From: Nitrosopumilaceae archaeon
GTDB taxonomy: Archaea > Thermoproteota > Nitrososphaeria > Nitrososphaerales > Nitrosopumilaceae
Direction of reading: 5' to 3'
Assembly: GCA_030697975.1 (NCBI GenBank)
Contig: JAUYOQ010000092.1
Coordinates: forward strand, 1-5,274
Length of the DNA: 5,274 bases
Shown: piece by piece, positions 1 through 5,274 of the stretch
Layout of the letters: every line of letters starts with the position of its first letter
Position numbering within the stretch: position 1 is the first letter of the stretch
Translations under genes and position numbers: made by a program
Notes under the pieces: generated by a model
Told to the model about the DNA's origin: nothing
Databases searched by the model: none
What the model saw: only the letters and a program-made list of their open reading frames with translations

Positions 1-159
1 CTTGCCAATTCCAGCCGATCCAGAAAACAAAAGATGAGGCATTTCTGAAGGATTTTTCATTAGAACACTTAGACTTCCAACAATATCTTTTTGGTTTACA
101 AGATCTGCAAGTTTTGTGGGACGATATTTTTCAACCCACATCAAATTATGCAGCGACAT
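1..159 (-). CDS. rfcS: Replication factor C small subunit (clamp loader ATPase), N-terminal part only
   Basis: Clamp-loader small subunit. With the large subunit it uses ATP to open the PCNA ring and load it at primer-template junctions. Translating the minus strand from the ATG at 159 gives 53 residues before the window edge. Visible are the family's N-terminal signature MWVEKYRPTKLADLV (residues 7-21), a PHLLFSG strand leading into the P-loop (41-47), and a Walker A motif GSAGIGK (47-53) cut off just before its expected Ser/Thr. The rest of the roughly 320-residue protein lies outside. I chose the start at 159 because a TATA-like box sits 28 bases upstream, as in leaderless archaeal transcripts. 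The Met at 141 (residue 7) is an alternative start, since many family members begin at MWVEKYRP. The gene is divergent from the GINS-mcm-hel308 operon, so a replication factor lies on both sides of one regulatory region. Family call sure; small rather than large subunit very likely from the MWVEKYRP start. Confidence 0.93.
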   Translation of the reverse strand, partial: MSLHNLMWVEKYRPTKLADLVNQKDIVGSLSVLMKNPSEMPHLLFSGSAGIGK

Positions 160-183
160 GTTCTGATCGGCTCCCCTTCTTCC

Positions 184-190
184 TAATAAA
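184..190 (-). promoter_or_regulatory. TATA-like box for rfcS
   Basis: Reading leftward, the sequence is TTTATTA preceded by GAGG, resembling an archaeal TATA box with a purine-rich upstream BRE-like flank. Its centre is 28 bases from the A of the start codon at 159. TBP-bound boxes usually sit about 26-27 bases before the transcription start, so the mRNA would begin at or within a few bases of the ATG, that is, leaderless. A GGGGAG string between box and ATG would then fall outside the transcript and need not be a ribosome site. Confidence 0.55.
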
Positions 191-200
191 CCTCAAAAAG

Positions 201-212
201 GATCAAATGATC
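201..212. repeat. Inverted repeat upstream of the rfcS TATA box
   Basis: GATCA-AA-TGATC has two perfect 5-bp arms and a 2-bp spacer. It lies just upstream of the rfcS TATA-like box and well upstream of the GINS start, a place where a dimeric regulator could affect either promoter. A palindromic GATCGATC at 235-242 forms a further dyad between this repeat and the GINS start. A binding role is inference only. Confidence 0.5.
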
Positions 213-262
213 AGACAATTTAGTGAAGATAATTGATCGATCCTAATACATCAAGATCCTCC

Positions 263-281
263 TTGGGATCAGTGATCCCAA
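263..281. promoter_or_regulatory. Perfect inverted repeat / stem-loop abutting the GINS start codon
   Basis: TTGGGATC-AGT-GATCCCAA has two perfect 8-bp arms and a 3-bp spacer; one base (C282) separates it from the ATG at 283. As DNA it is a good dyad operator. As RNA it would fold into a stable hairpin. Its right half contains GTGATCC (273-279 with the adjacent C), which can pair with the conserved 3' tail of archaeal 16S rRNA (GGATCACCTCCT), so folding would hide the most plausible ribosome contact. The repeat is plain in the sequence; the control role is inferred. Confidence 0.7.
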
Positions 282-282
282 C

Positions 283-798
283 ATGATCGACGCACAAGAT
301 ATGGTAAAGGTACATACCACAGGGTATGATCTGGAAGAAGTCAAGATTATTCTGAATCATGATATTAAGCTAAACATTAGTGGAATTGAAATTGAAGGAA
401 AACAGGGTGAAATGCTCAATGTTCCAAGATGGATATCTCAAGTGCTAGAGTCTGAAAATCACGCAAAACTCCAGGATATCGATATGTTAGTAGAACTGAA
501 ACAGGCTACGGTAAAAGAAAATGTCCAAGGAGAAGAACATCTATCTACACTGGATCCACATTTTTACATCAGATTAAAATCATACATGAAAACTCTACTA
601 CCGCAAGACTTTGACAAAATAGAAAGTATGCTAATTACCTTGGTCAGAAAAAGACAAGGAAAGATCGTGCGTCTTGCAGATTCATCAAAATTAACTGCGA
701 ATCTTTCTCAAAAGCTGACCATTGAGGAGCGACTCTTCTATGAAAATATTTACAAGAATGCAACGGACTTTAGAAAACAGATTTTAGGTGATAAATAA
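283..798 (+). CDS. Archaeal GINS complex subunit, Gins23-like domain order
   Basis: GINS is the tetrameric scaffold that bridges MCM and the Cdc45/RecJ-like protein (GAN) in the archaeal replicative helicase. This 171-residue protein is the usual size for an archaeal subunit. Residues ~18-65 look like the small beta-rich B domain: a DIKLN strand, glycines at 34, 39 and 42, then NVPRWISQVL with the P-x-W that precedes its helix. After a linker, residues ~86-168 are helical like the A domain, with RKRQGKIVRLA (122-132) and LTIEERLFYENI (145-156). The B-then-A order matches Gins23 (Psf2/Psf3 type), and crenarchaeal Gins23 is also encoded next to mcm. However, the KIVRLA and T-x-EER signatures recall Gins51 A domains, so the subtype is not certain. 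The ATG at 283 is the most upstream start (in-frame stop TAA at 244); Met7 at 301 is possible. The gene's TAA shares its last A with the mcm ATG. Confidence 0.78.
   Translation: MIDAQDMVKVHTTGYDLEEVKIILNHDIKLNISGIEIEGKQGEMLNVPRWISQVLESENHAKLQDIDMLVELKQATVKENVQGEEHLSTLDPHFYIRLKSYMKTLLPQDFDKIESMLITLVRKRQGKIVRLADSSKLTANLSQKLTIEERLFYENIYKNATDFRKQILGDK
786..792 (+). promoter_or_regulatory. Ribosome binding site for mcm
   Basis: AGGTGAT, inside the last codons of the GINS gene, complements the archaeal 16S tail (AGGAGGTGATCC) and ends five bases before the mcm ATG at 798. It fixes the mcm start and supports translational coupling across the TAATG overlap. Confidence 0.75.
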
Positions 799-2873
799 TG
801 AGTACTCAAGTATCGACTGAATCTGCATTATCAGATGAGGTAAAGGAATTTCTCAGGCAGTTTAAGGAAAAAGACGGTTCATACAAGTATGTCGAGCAAA
901 TTGACCACATGTTGCCAAAGGACTCTACATACATAGTAGTTGATTACAACGATTTAGTTTCAAACTCTACAATCGAGTCAAGATTCAATGAAAATCCAGA
1001 CGAAATACTGGATGCCTTTGCAAGGGCAATAAAAGAGATTCTTCAAGAAAGATTTCCACAATATGCAGAAAAGATCAAAGACGAGATTAGAGCAAGAATC
1101 ATAAACTTTCCAATTCAGCGTAGTCTTCGTCAAATAAACGCCGAAATCATCAACAAGATGACAAGTGTTTCTGGAATGGTAGTTCGATCTTCTGAGATAA
1201 AACCTCTAGCTAAAGAAATCATCTACAAGTGTTCAGTGGGTCACAAAACTCCTATGATTCTACTTAGGGGCCTAAGCGTAAACTCGCCAACAAAGTGTTC
1301 AGATCCAAAGTGTACGCAAAGGGAATTTAGAATTGATCCAGAATCAAGCAGGTTTATTGATTTTCAAATTCTCAGACTTCAGGAACTTCCAGAAGACCTA
1401 CCTCCTGGACAACTTCCTCATTATGTCGATGTGAGCATAAAACAGGATCTTGTTGATAATGCAAGACCTGGAGACCGTATCATACTTACTGGTACTGTTA
1501 GAATCGAGCAAGACCAAATAGCTAGCGTACGATCAACAAGCGGCTTTTACAGACTCAGAATAGATGGAAACAACATCGAATTTCTAGGTGGTAGAGGTAA
1601 AAAGAGCTCAAGGAAAACAGAAAGAGAAGAAGTCTCACCAGAAGAAGAAAAGATAATCAAGTCACTTTCAACAAATCCAGACATTTACGATAGACTAGTT
1701 GACTCTTTTGCACCTCATATACACGGACACTCGATTATCAAAGAGGCAATTCTTTTGCTAGTTGTTGGCTCAACACAAAGACTACTTCAAGATGGAACAA
1801 AGATCAGAGGCGACATCAATATCTTTCTTGTAGGAGATCCTGGTACTGCAAAAAGTGAAATGCTAAAGTTTTGTGCAAGGATTGCACCAAGAGGATTGTA
1901 CACCTCAGGTAGAGGTTCAACAGCTGCTGGTCTTACTGCAGCAGTAGTTAGAGACAAAACAGGAATCATGATGCTTGAAGCAGGTGCGGTTGTTTTAGGT
2001 GATCAGGGGCTAGTGTGCATTGATGAATTTGATAAGATGAAACCAGAAGATCGAAGTGCACTACACGAAGTAATGGAACAACAATCTGCAAGCATTGCAA
2101 AAGGAGGAATTGTAGCAACACTTAACGCAAGAACATCAATTCTTGCTGCCGCAAACCCAATGTATGGCAAGTATGATCCATTCAAAAACATCACCGAAAA
2201 CGTAAACCTGCCAATTCCACTTCTAACAAGATTTGACCTAATCTTTGTTGTAAGGGATATTCCATCAAAGGAAAGGGACACAAAAATTGCAAAACACATC
2301 ATTAACTTACATTCACCGTCAGGAATTGAAACACGCTCACTGATTGATGTTGATATACTTACAAAATACCTAGCATATGCAAAAAGAATCGAGCCAGTTC
2401 TAACAAAAGATGCAGAGGAAAGGATTCTTGAGTATTACATGAAAATGAGAAACGTCGAGTCAGAAGAAATGATTACAGTTACTCCAAGACAGCTTGAAGG
2501 CCTCATAAGACTTGCTACCGCCAGAGCAAGACTGCTTATGAAAGATCAGGTAGAAGCAGAAGATGCAGAACGGGCAATATTTCTAATTGAAAGCATGTTG
2601 CGCGATGCAGGAGTAGATGTAAACACAGGCAAAGTTGATCTCGGGGTTCTTCAGGGAAGACCAAGAAGCGAGGTATCAAAGATGCAACTCTTCATGGATG
2701 TACTAAAGTCACTTGAAGGAGAAAACAAAATGGCTGTTGAAGAAAGATTGTTCATAAAAGAACTTGTAAAGTCAGGTAAATTCACAGAAGATGAAGCAAG
2801 AAGCTATCTCAAACGTATGCTCCGTGAGGCATCTATTTATGAATCAAAACCCGGTCATTATAACCGGGTATGA
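798..2873 (+). CDS. mcm: MCM replicative DNA helicase (minichromosome maintenance protein)
   Basis: Homohexameric 3'-5' AAA+ helicase that unwinds DNA at the replication fork, working with GINS and a Cdc45-like protein. The 691 residues cover the whole family architecture. Residues ~8-100 form the helical A subdomain. An OB fold follows with a zinc site (C145, H149, C167, C172), the allosteric loop LQELPEDLPPGQLPH (194-208) and an N-terminal beta-hairpin near 236-262. The AAA+ core has Walker A GDPGTAKS (346-353), the GRGSTAAGLTAAV stretch (371-383), Walker B VCIDEFD (406-412), a pre-sensor hairpin with K435, sensor 1 AANP (451-454), arginine finger R478 in LLTRFD, and sensor 2 R564 in TPRQLEGL. 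The C-terminal winged helix spans about 625-691. No key residue is missing. The start is fixed by AGGTGAT upstream and the TAATG overlap with the GINS gene. The stop overlaps the hel308 start as ATGA, so all three are probably made from one transcript. No intein is present. Confidence 0.98.
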   Translation: MSTQVSTESALSDEVKEFLRQFKEKDGSYKYVEQIDHMLPKDSTYIVVDYNDLVSNSTIESRFNENPDEILDAFARAIKEILQERFPQYAEKIKDEIRARIINFPIQRSLRQINAEIINKMTSVSGMVVRSSEIKPLAKEIIYKCSVGHKTPMILLRGLSVNSPTKCSDPKCTQREFRIDPESSRFIDFQILRLQELPEDLPPGQLPHYVDVSIKQDLVDNARPGDRIILTGTVRIEQDQIASVRSTSGFYRLRIDGNNIEFLGGRGKKSSRKTEREEVSPEEEKIIKSLSTNPDIYDRLVDSFAPHIHGHSIIKEAILLLVVGSTQRLLQDGTKIRGDINIFLVGDPGTAKSEMLKFCARIAPRGLYTSGRGSTAAGLTAAVVRDKTGIMMLEAGAVVLGDQGLVCIDEFDKMKPEDRSALHEVMEQQSASIAKGGIVATLNARTSILAAANPMYGKYDPFKNITENVNLPIPLLTRFDLIFVVRDIPSKERDTKIAKHIINLHSPSGIETRSLIDVDILTKYLAYAKRIEPVLTKDAEERILEYYMKMRNVESEEMITVTPRQLEGLIRLATARARLLMKDQVEAEDAERAIFLIESMLRDAGVDVNTGKVDLGVLQGRPRSEVSKMQLFMDVLKSLEGENKMAVEERLFIKELVKSGKFTEDEARSYLKRMLREASIYESKPGHYNRV
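2849..2869. promoter_or_regulatory. GC-rich stem-loop abutting the hel308 start codon
   Basis: ACCCGGT (2849-2855) and ACCGGGT (2863-2869) are perfect 7-bp arms around a 7-base AT-rich loop, and the second arm ends on the base before the hel308 ATG at 2870. Five of seven pairs are G-C in an otherwise AT-rich region. It also encodes the last MCM residues (KPGHYNRV), so part of it may be protein constraint. In mRNA it could hide the hel308 start until ribosomes finishing mcm melt it. No purine-rich ribosome site lies in this stretch. Confidence 0.6.
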
Positions 2874-4996
2874 AGATATCTGAGCTACAACTTCCAAAAC
2901 AAGCAATCGATTTTCTTTCTCAACAAGGATATTCGAATCTTTTTCCTCCACAAGAAGATAGTATTAAAGCAGGACTATTGGATGGAAAAAATCTTCTTGT
3001 TTCATCACCTACTGCTAGTGGAAAAACGCTCATTGCAACTCTTGCAATAATTCATTATCTTTCCTCAAATTCTGGAAAAGTAGTATACCTTACACCGCTA
3101 AGAGCACTTGCAGCAGAAAAGTTCTCAGAGTTTAAGAAACTAGAGCCATTAGATATCGGGAAAAAAATCAAAATTCAAATCTCAACTGGAGATTATGATT
3201 CTACTGATTCATCACTTGCAAAAAATGATGTATTGATTTTAACAAATGAAAAAATGGACTCTATTATACGTCATGGTGCAGATTGGATAAATGATATAGG
3301 ACTTGTTGTGGCTGATGAGGTACATCTTATTGGTGATGCAGACAGAGGCCCAACCCTTGAGATGATTCTAACAAAACTGAAGCTTTTAGAGTCAAAACCA
3401 CAGATAATTGCCCTTAGTGCCACAATAACAAATGTAGATGAACTATCAAAATGGCTAGGCTGTGAAGCAGTTACCACAAATTGGCGGCCCGTGCCTCTTA
3501 CTGAAGGAGTTTATGACCATGGTAGCGTGACTATGCATGACGGACGATGTTTTGAGATAGAATCAAGCATAAGAGGCCCTCCAGTTGATTTAGGAGTAGA
3601 ATCCGTAAAAGACGGTGGTCAATCATTACTTTTTGCAGAAACAAGGACACGTTCTATCTCACTTGCAACAAAGGCAGCAGAAGCCATAGTAAAATATCTA
3701 AAGGATTCAGAAATTGAGGAGCTTGAAAAAACTTCGGAGAAAATTCTTTCAGATAATGAACACACAGAGCTTGTCAAAACACTTGCAAAACTTGTAAAAA
3801 GAGGTGTAGCCTTTCACCATGCTGGCCTAAATCAAAACTGTAGGGAAACAATAGAAGAAGAGTTTCGAAACGGCAGGATTAAACTTCTTGCCTCAACACC
3901 TACTCTTGCAGCAGGTGTAAACCTACCTGCAAGACGTGTAGTTATTTCAAACATAAACAGATACGATGCACGTTATGGAACAAACAAACCGATTAGTGTT
4001 TTAGAATACAAACAACTTTGTGGAAGAGCAGGAAGACCACAGTATGATGAATATGGAGAATCAATAATAGTTGGAAACGCAAACAGCAACGAGCTACTAG
4101 ATTATTATATCAAAGGAGAACCAGAACCAATTGAATCAAAGATAACTGATGACAAAGCAATCAGGACACATGTTCTTAGTCTGATTGTTACAACTCCTGG
4201 AATACAAAATGACGAAATTATCAATTTCTTTTTGCAGACGTTAGGAGGACTACAGTCAAGCAAATCATCGATAAAATTTGCAATAACACTAGCGTTGAAA
4301 TTTCTTTTAAATGAAAGTTTGATCATTGAAAAAAGTGGCAGGTTTGTCGCAACAGAGTTTGGGCAAAAGGTTTCAAAACTATACATAGATCCACTTACTG
4401 CAACATACCTTAGAGACGCACTAGAATCAGTATCAGAAAAAAGAAAACACACATTTGGTTTTTTGCACTTGATTACAAACTCTAATGAGTTTTTCCCAAA
4501 GCTTTCCCTCAGAAACAAAGATTTTGAAAAACTGAGCATTTTGCTTGAAAATCATTCAACTGAGCTAATTGAGCCAATATCAGAGTATGATTGTAATCGA
4601 AGCCTTTTGGCTATGCACGCATGGATTAGCGAATCTTCTGAAATATCGCTATCTGATACCCTAAACGTAGAAGCGGGAGATACGCACAGAATGGTAGAAA
4701 ATGGGAATTGGCTTGTTTATTGTATTTACGAACTTGCAAAACTTGTAGGTAGAGCAGATCTACTTGATGAGCTTACAGTTTTGCGAAAAAGGCTAGTTTA
4801 TGGAATAAAGGAGGAACTAATCGAGCTTGTAAAGATAAAAGGAATCGGACGTGTTCGTGCTAGAAGACTGTACAGAAATAACATCAAAACTCTTTCAGAT
4901 CTCTCAAAAATACCTGTGAACAAATTGGCCGAAATTGATAAAATAGGCCCAACACTTGCAGAGAACATAAAATCTCAGCTACGAAAGGAAAGTTAA
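2870..4996 (+). CDS. hel308: Hel308 (Hjm-type) superfamily 2 DNA repair helicase
   Basis: ATP-dependent 3'-5' DNA helicase of the Ski2-like group, related to eukaryotic HELQ/POLQ; archaeal members act on forked DNA and unwind lagging strands during restart and recombination repair. At 708 residues it is full length. In order: Q motif FPPQ (25-28), Walker A SSPTASGKT (45-53), motif Ia TPLRALA (75-81), STGDYD (105-110), TNEKMD (125-130), DEVH box (149-152), motif III SAT (183-185), motif IV SLLFAETR (252-259), GVAFHHAGL (312-320), motif V TPTLAAGVNLPAR (343-355) and motif VI QLCGRAGRP (382-390). A winged helix and the ratchet domain follow, with EAGDTHRMVENGNWL at 601-614. The C-terminal helix-hairpin-helix domain has KGIGRVRARRLY (657-668) with the RAR element, then a second hairpin KIGPTLAENI (691-700). 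The ATG overlaps the mcm TGA as ATGA; the product starts like family members (MKISELQLP), so the start is secure. Probably co-transcribed with mcm, placing a fork-repair helicase beside the replicative helicase. Confidence 0.96.
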   Translation: MKISELQLPKQAIDFLSQQGYSNLFPPQEDSIKAGLLDGKNLLVSSPTASGKTLIATLAIIHYLSSNSGKVVYLTPLRALAAEKFSEFKKLEPLDIGKKIKIQISTGDYDSTDSSLAKNDVLILTNEKMDSIIRHGADWINDIGLVVADEVHLIGDADRGPTLEMILTKLKLLESKPQIIALSATITNVDELSKWLGCEAVTTNWRPVPLTEGVYDHGSVTMHDGRCFEIESSIRGPPVDLGVESVKDGGQSLLFAETRTRSISLATKAAEAIVKYLKDSEIEELEKTSEKILSDNEHTELVKTLAKLVKRGVAFHHAGLNQNCRETIEEEFRNGRIKLLASTPTLAAGVNLPARRVVISNINRYDARYGTNKPISVLEYKQLCGRAGRPQYDEYGESIIVGNANSNELLDYYIKGEPEPIESKITDDKAIRTHVLSLIVTTPGIQNDEIINFFLQTLGGLQSSKSSIKFAITLALKFLLNESLIIEKSGRFVATEFGQKVSKLYIDPLTATYLRDALESVSEKRKHTFGFLHLITNSNEFFPKLSLRNKDFEKLSILLENHSTELIEPISEYDCNRSLLAMHAWISESSEISLSDTLNVEAGDTHRMVENGNWLVYCIYELAKLVGRADLLDELTVLRKRLVYGIKEELIELVKIKGIGRVRARRLYRNNIKTLSDLSKIPVNKLAEIDKIGPTLAENIKSQLRKES
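4985..4989 (+). promoter_or_regulatory. Weak ribosome binding site deciding a TTG start
   Basis: AAGGA in the last codons of hel308 ends seven bases before the TTG at 4997. It is a short match to the Shine-Dalgarno consensus, but with the in-frame stop immediately upstream it makes TTG the best start for the downstream gene. Confidence 0.4.
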
Positions 4997-5274
4997 TTGG
5001 AAAATCAAATCATAGCTGCAGTACTTGTCTCTATCGTGGCATTTTTTACCGTCTTTACAATCACTCCATTTCTGATAAAATTCTTAGAAAAAAGAAACCT
5101 TGTGGTAAAAGACTATAACAGAAAAGGCGGGGCAATGGTTGCAAGACCTGGAGGAATTTCCATCGTAATAGGAGTTATAACGTCAGAGATTGCACTTTAT
5201 ACATTCTTTCCATCGATTCATATTTTAGCTATTGTGATAACATCATCACTTGCATTTTGCGTTGGAATAGTTGA
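4997..5274 (+). CDS. Polyprenyl/dolichyl-phosphate sugar-1-phosphate transferase (MraY/WecA/GPT family), N-terminal part only
   Basis: Integral membrane enzymes of this family move a sugar-1-phosphate from a UDP-sugar to a polyprenyl or dolichyl phosphate carrier. In archaea they start lipid-linked glycan synthesis for N-glycosylation (AglH-type). A TTG start gives 92 residues to the edge. Residues ~4-29 are a hydrophobic first membrane helix with TITPFLIKFL. A polar loop KDYNRKGGAMVARPGGISIVIG (38-59, quoted in part: DYNRK then ARPGGIS) matches the family's conserved first loop leading into helix two (~54-71). Helix three (~75-92) ends in VGIV, with the next codon starting GA, as expected before the catalytic Asp pair. 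The in-frame codon before TTG is the hel308 TAA, and the first internal ATG (residue 47) would remove helix one, so TTG is favoured; GTG at 5036 is less likely. Its place after hel308 looks like operon packing and not a shared pathway. Sugar and lipid substrates cannot be told from this fragment. Confidence 0.85.
   Translation, partial: MENQIIAAVLVSIVAFFTVFTITPFLIKFLEKRNLVVKDYNRKGGAMVARPGGISIVIGVITSEIALYTFFPSIHILAIVITSSLAFCVGIV

Larger units (their letters stand above)
160..282. promoter_or_regulatory. Divergent promoter region between rfcS and the GINS-mcm-hel308 operon
   Basis: This 123-bp gap must contain the promoters for rfcS (leftward) and the GINS-led operon (rightward), since both genes begin here facing away from each other. 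A good TATA-like element is visible for rfcS at 184-190. For the operon the best candidates are weaker: AATTTAG at 217-223 or TAATACA at 244-250, both giving a short leader. The region is crowded with GATC tetramers and three inverted repeats, described separately. No ORF of useful length fits here. Confidence 0.8.
165..288. repeat. Cluster of nine GATC tetramers
   Basis: GATC occurs at 165, 201, 209, 235, 239, 255, 267, 274 and 285 (first base of each), eight of them inside the intergenic region and the ninth overlapping the first codons of the GINS gene. By my count the mcm gene has about 13 in 2.1 kb and hel308 about 4 in 2.1 kb, so the density here is roughly ten-fold or more above the neighbouring genes. 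Function unknown; adenine-methyltransferase targets or parts of a regulator's binding sites are the natural possibilities. Confidence 0.85.

Noticed and set aside
160..282. Replication origin next to replication genes
   Set aside because: There is no Cdc6/Orc1 gene, no long origin recognition boxes and no extended AT-rich unwinding stretch; the GATC dyads are short and do not match the ORB motifs I know. It remains possible but unsupported.
1787..1969. Short minus-strand open frame inside mcm; a similar one at 3271-3477 inside hel308
   Set aside because: Both are short antisense shadows of regions coding for essential helicase motifs, with no independent support.
2003..2302. Minus-strand open frame of 99 codons inside mcm
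   Set aside because: It lies wholly opposite the conserved MCM AAA+ core, shows no domain or ribosome site, and its composition is that expected from the antisense of a real gene.
2849..2869. Intrinsic transcription terminator at the end of mcm
   Set aside because: The stem-loop is not followed by a T-run, and the hel308 start overlaps the mcm stop, so termination here would separate genes that look coupled.
4105..4539. Minus-strand open frame of 144 codons inside hel308
   Set aside because: It is antisense to the Hel308 winged-helix and ratchet region. Its product is rich in Ser, Phe and Leu, as expected from complementing AT-rich codons, and there is no recognisable motif or promoter.
1..5274. 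A defence, mobile or otherwise undescribed multi-gene system
   Set aside because: Every gene belongs to a recognised core family with intact motifs. There are no insertion-sequence ends, CRISPR repeats, tRNA or att-like sites, and no obvious shift in base composition.

Overview
The window looks like core chromosome of an ammonia-oxidising archaeon (Nitrososphaerota/Thaumarchaeota, Nitrosopumilus- or Nitrosarchaeum-like). It is AT-rich (roughly 37% GC by eye) and tightly packed. It carries archaeal-type replication proteins: clamp-loader small subunit, GINS, MCM and Hel308. The lineage call is an inference from protein character and gene layout, not from a database match.

Layout: positions 1-159 hold the 5' end of a replication factor C small-subunit gene on the minus strand. 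A 123-bp divergent intergenic region (160-282) follows, unusually dense in GATC and in inverted repeats. Four genes then run rightward with no gaps: a GINS subunit (283-798), the MCM replicative helicase (798-2873), the Hel308 repair helicase (2870-4996), and the start of a polytopic membrane sugar-phosphate transferase of the MraY/WecA/GPT family (4997-beyond the edge). The junctions are a TAATG one-base overlap, an ATGA four-base overlap, and a TAA directly followed by a TTG start. This is what a translationally coupled operon looks like.

Function: GINS and MCM are two of the three parts of the archaeal CMG-like replicative helicase. RFC loads the sliding clamp. Hel308 unwinds lagging strands at stalled forks. 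The divergent region therefore probably co-controls a set of fork proteins. The transferase would start lipid-linked glycan assembly for N-glycosylation; it appears to be an operon passenger.

No mobile element, CRISPR array, RNA gene or clearly undescribed multi-gene system is visible. The least explained signals are non-coding: the GATC/dyad cluster in the divergent promoter, and stem-loops ending at or within one base of the start codons of the GINS and hel308 genes.
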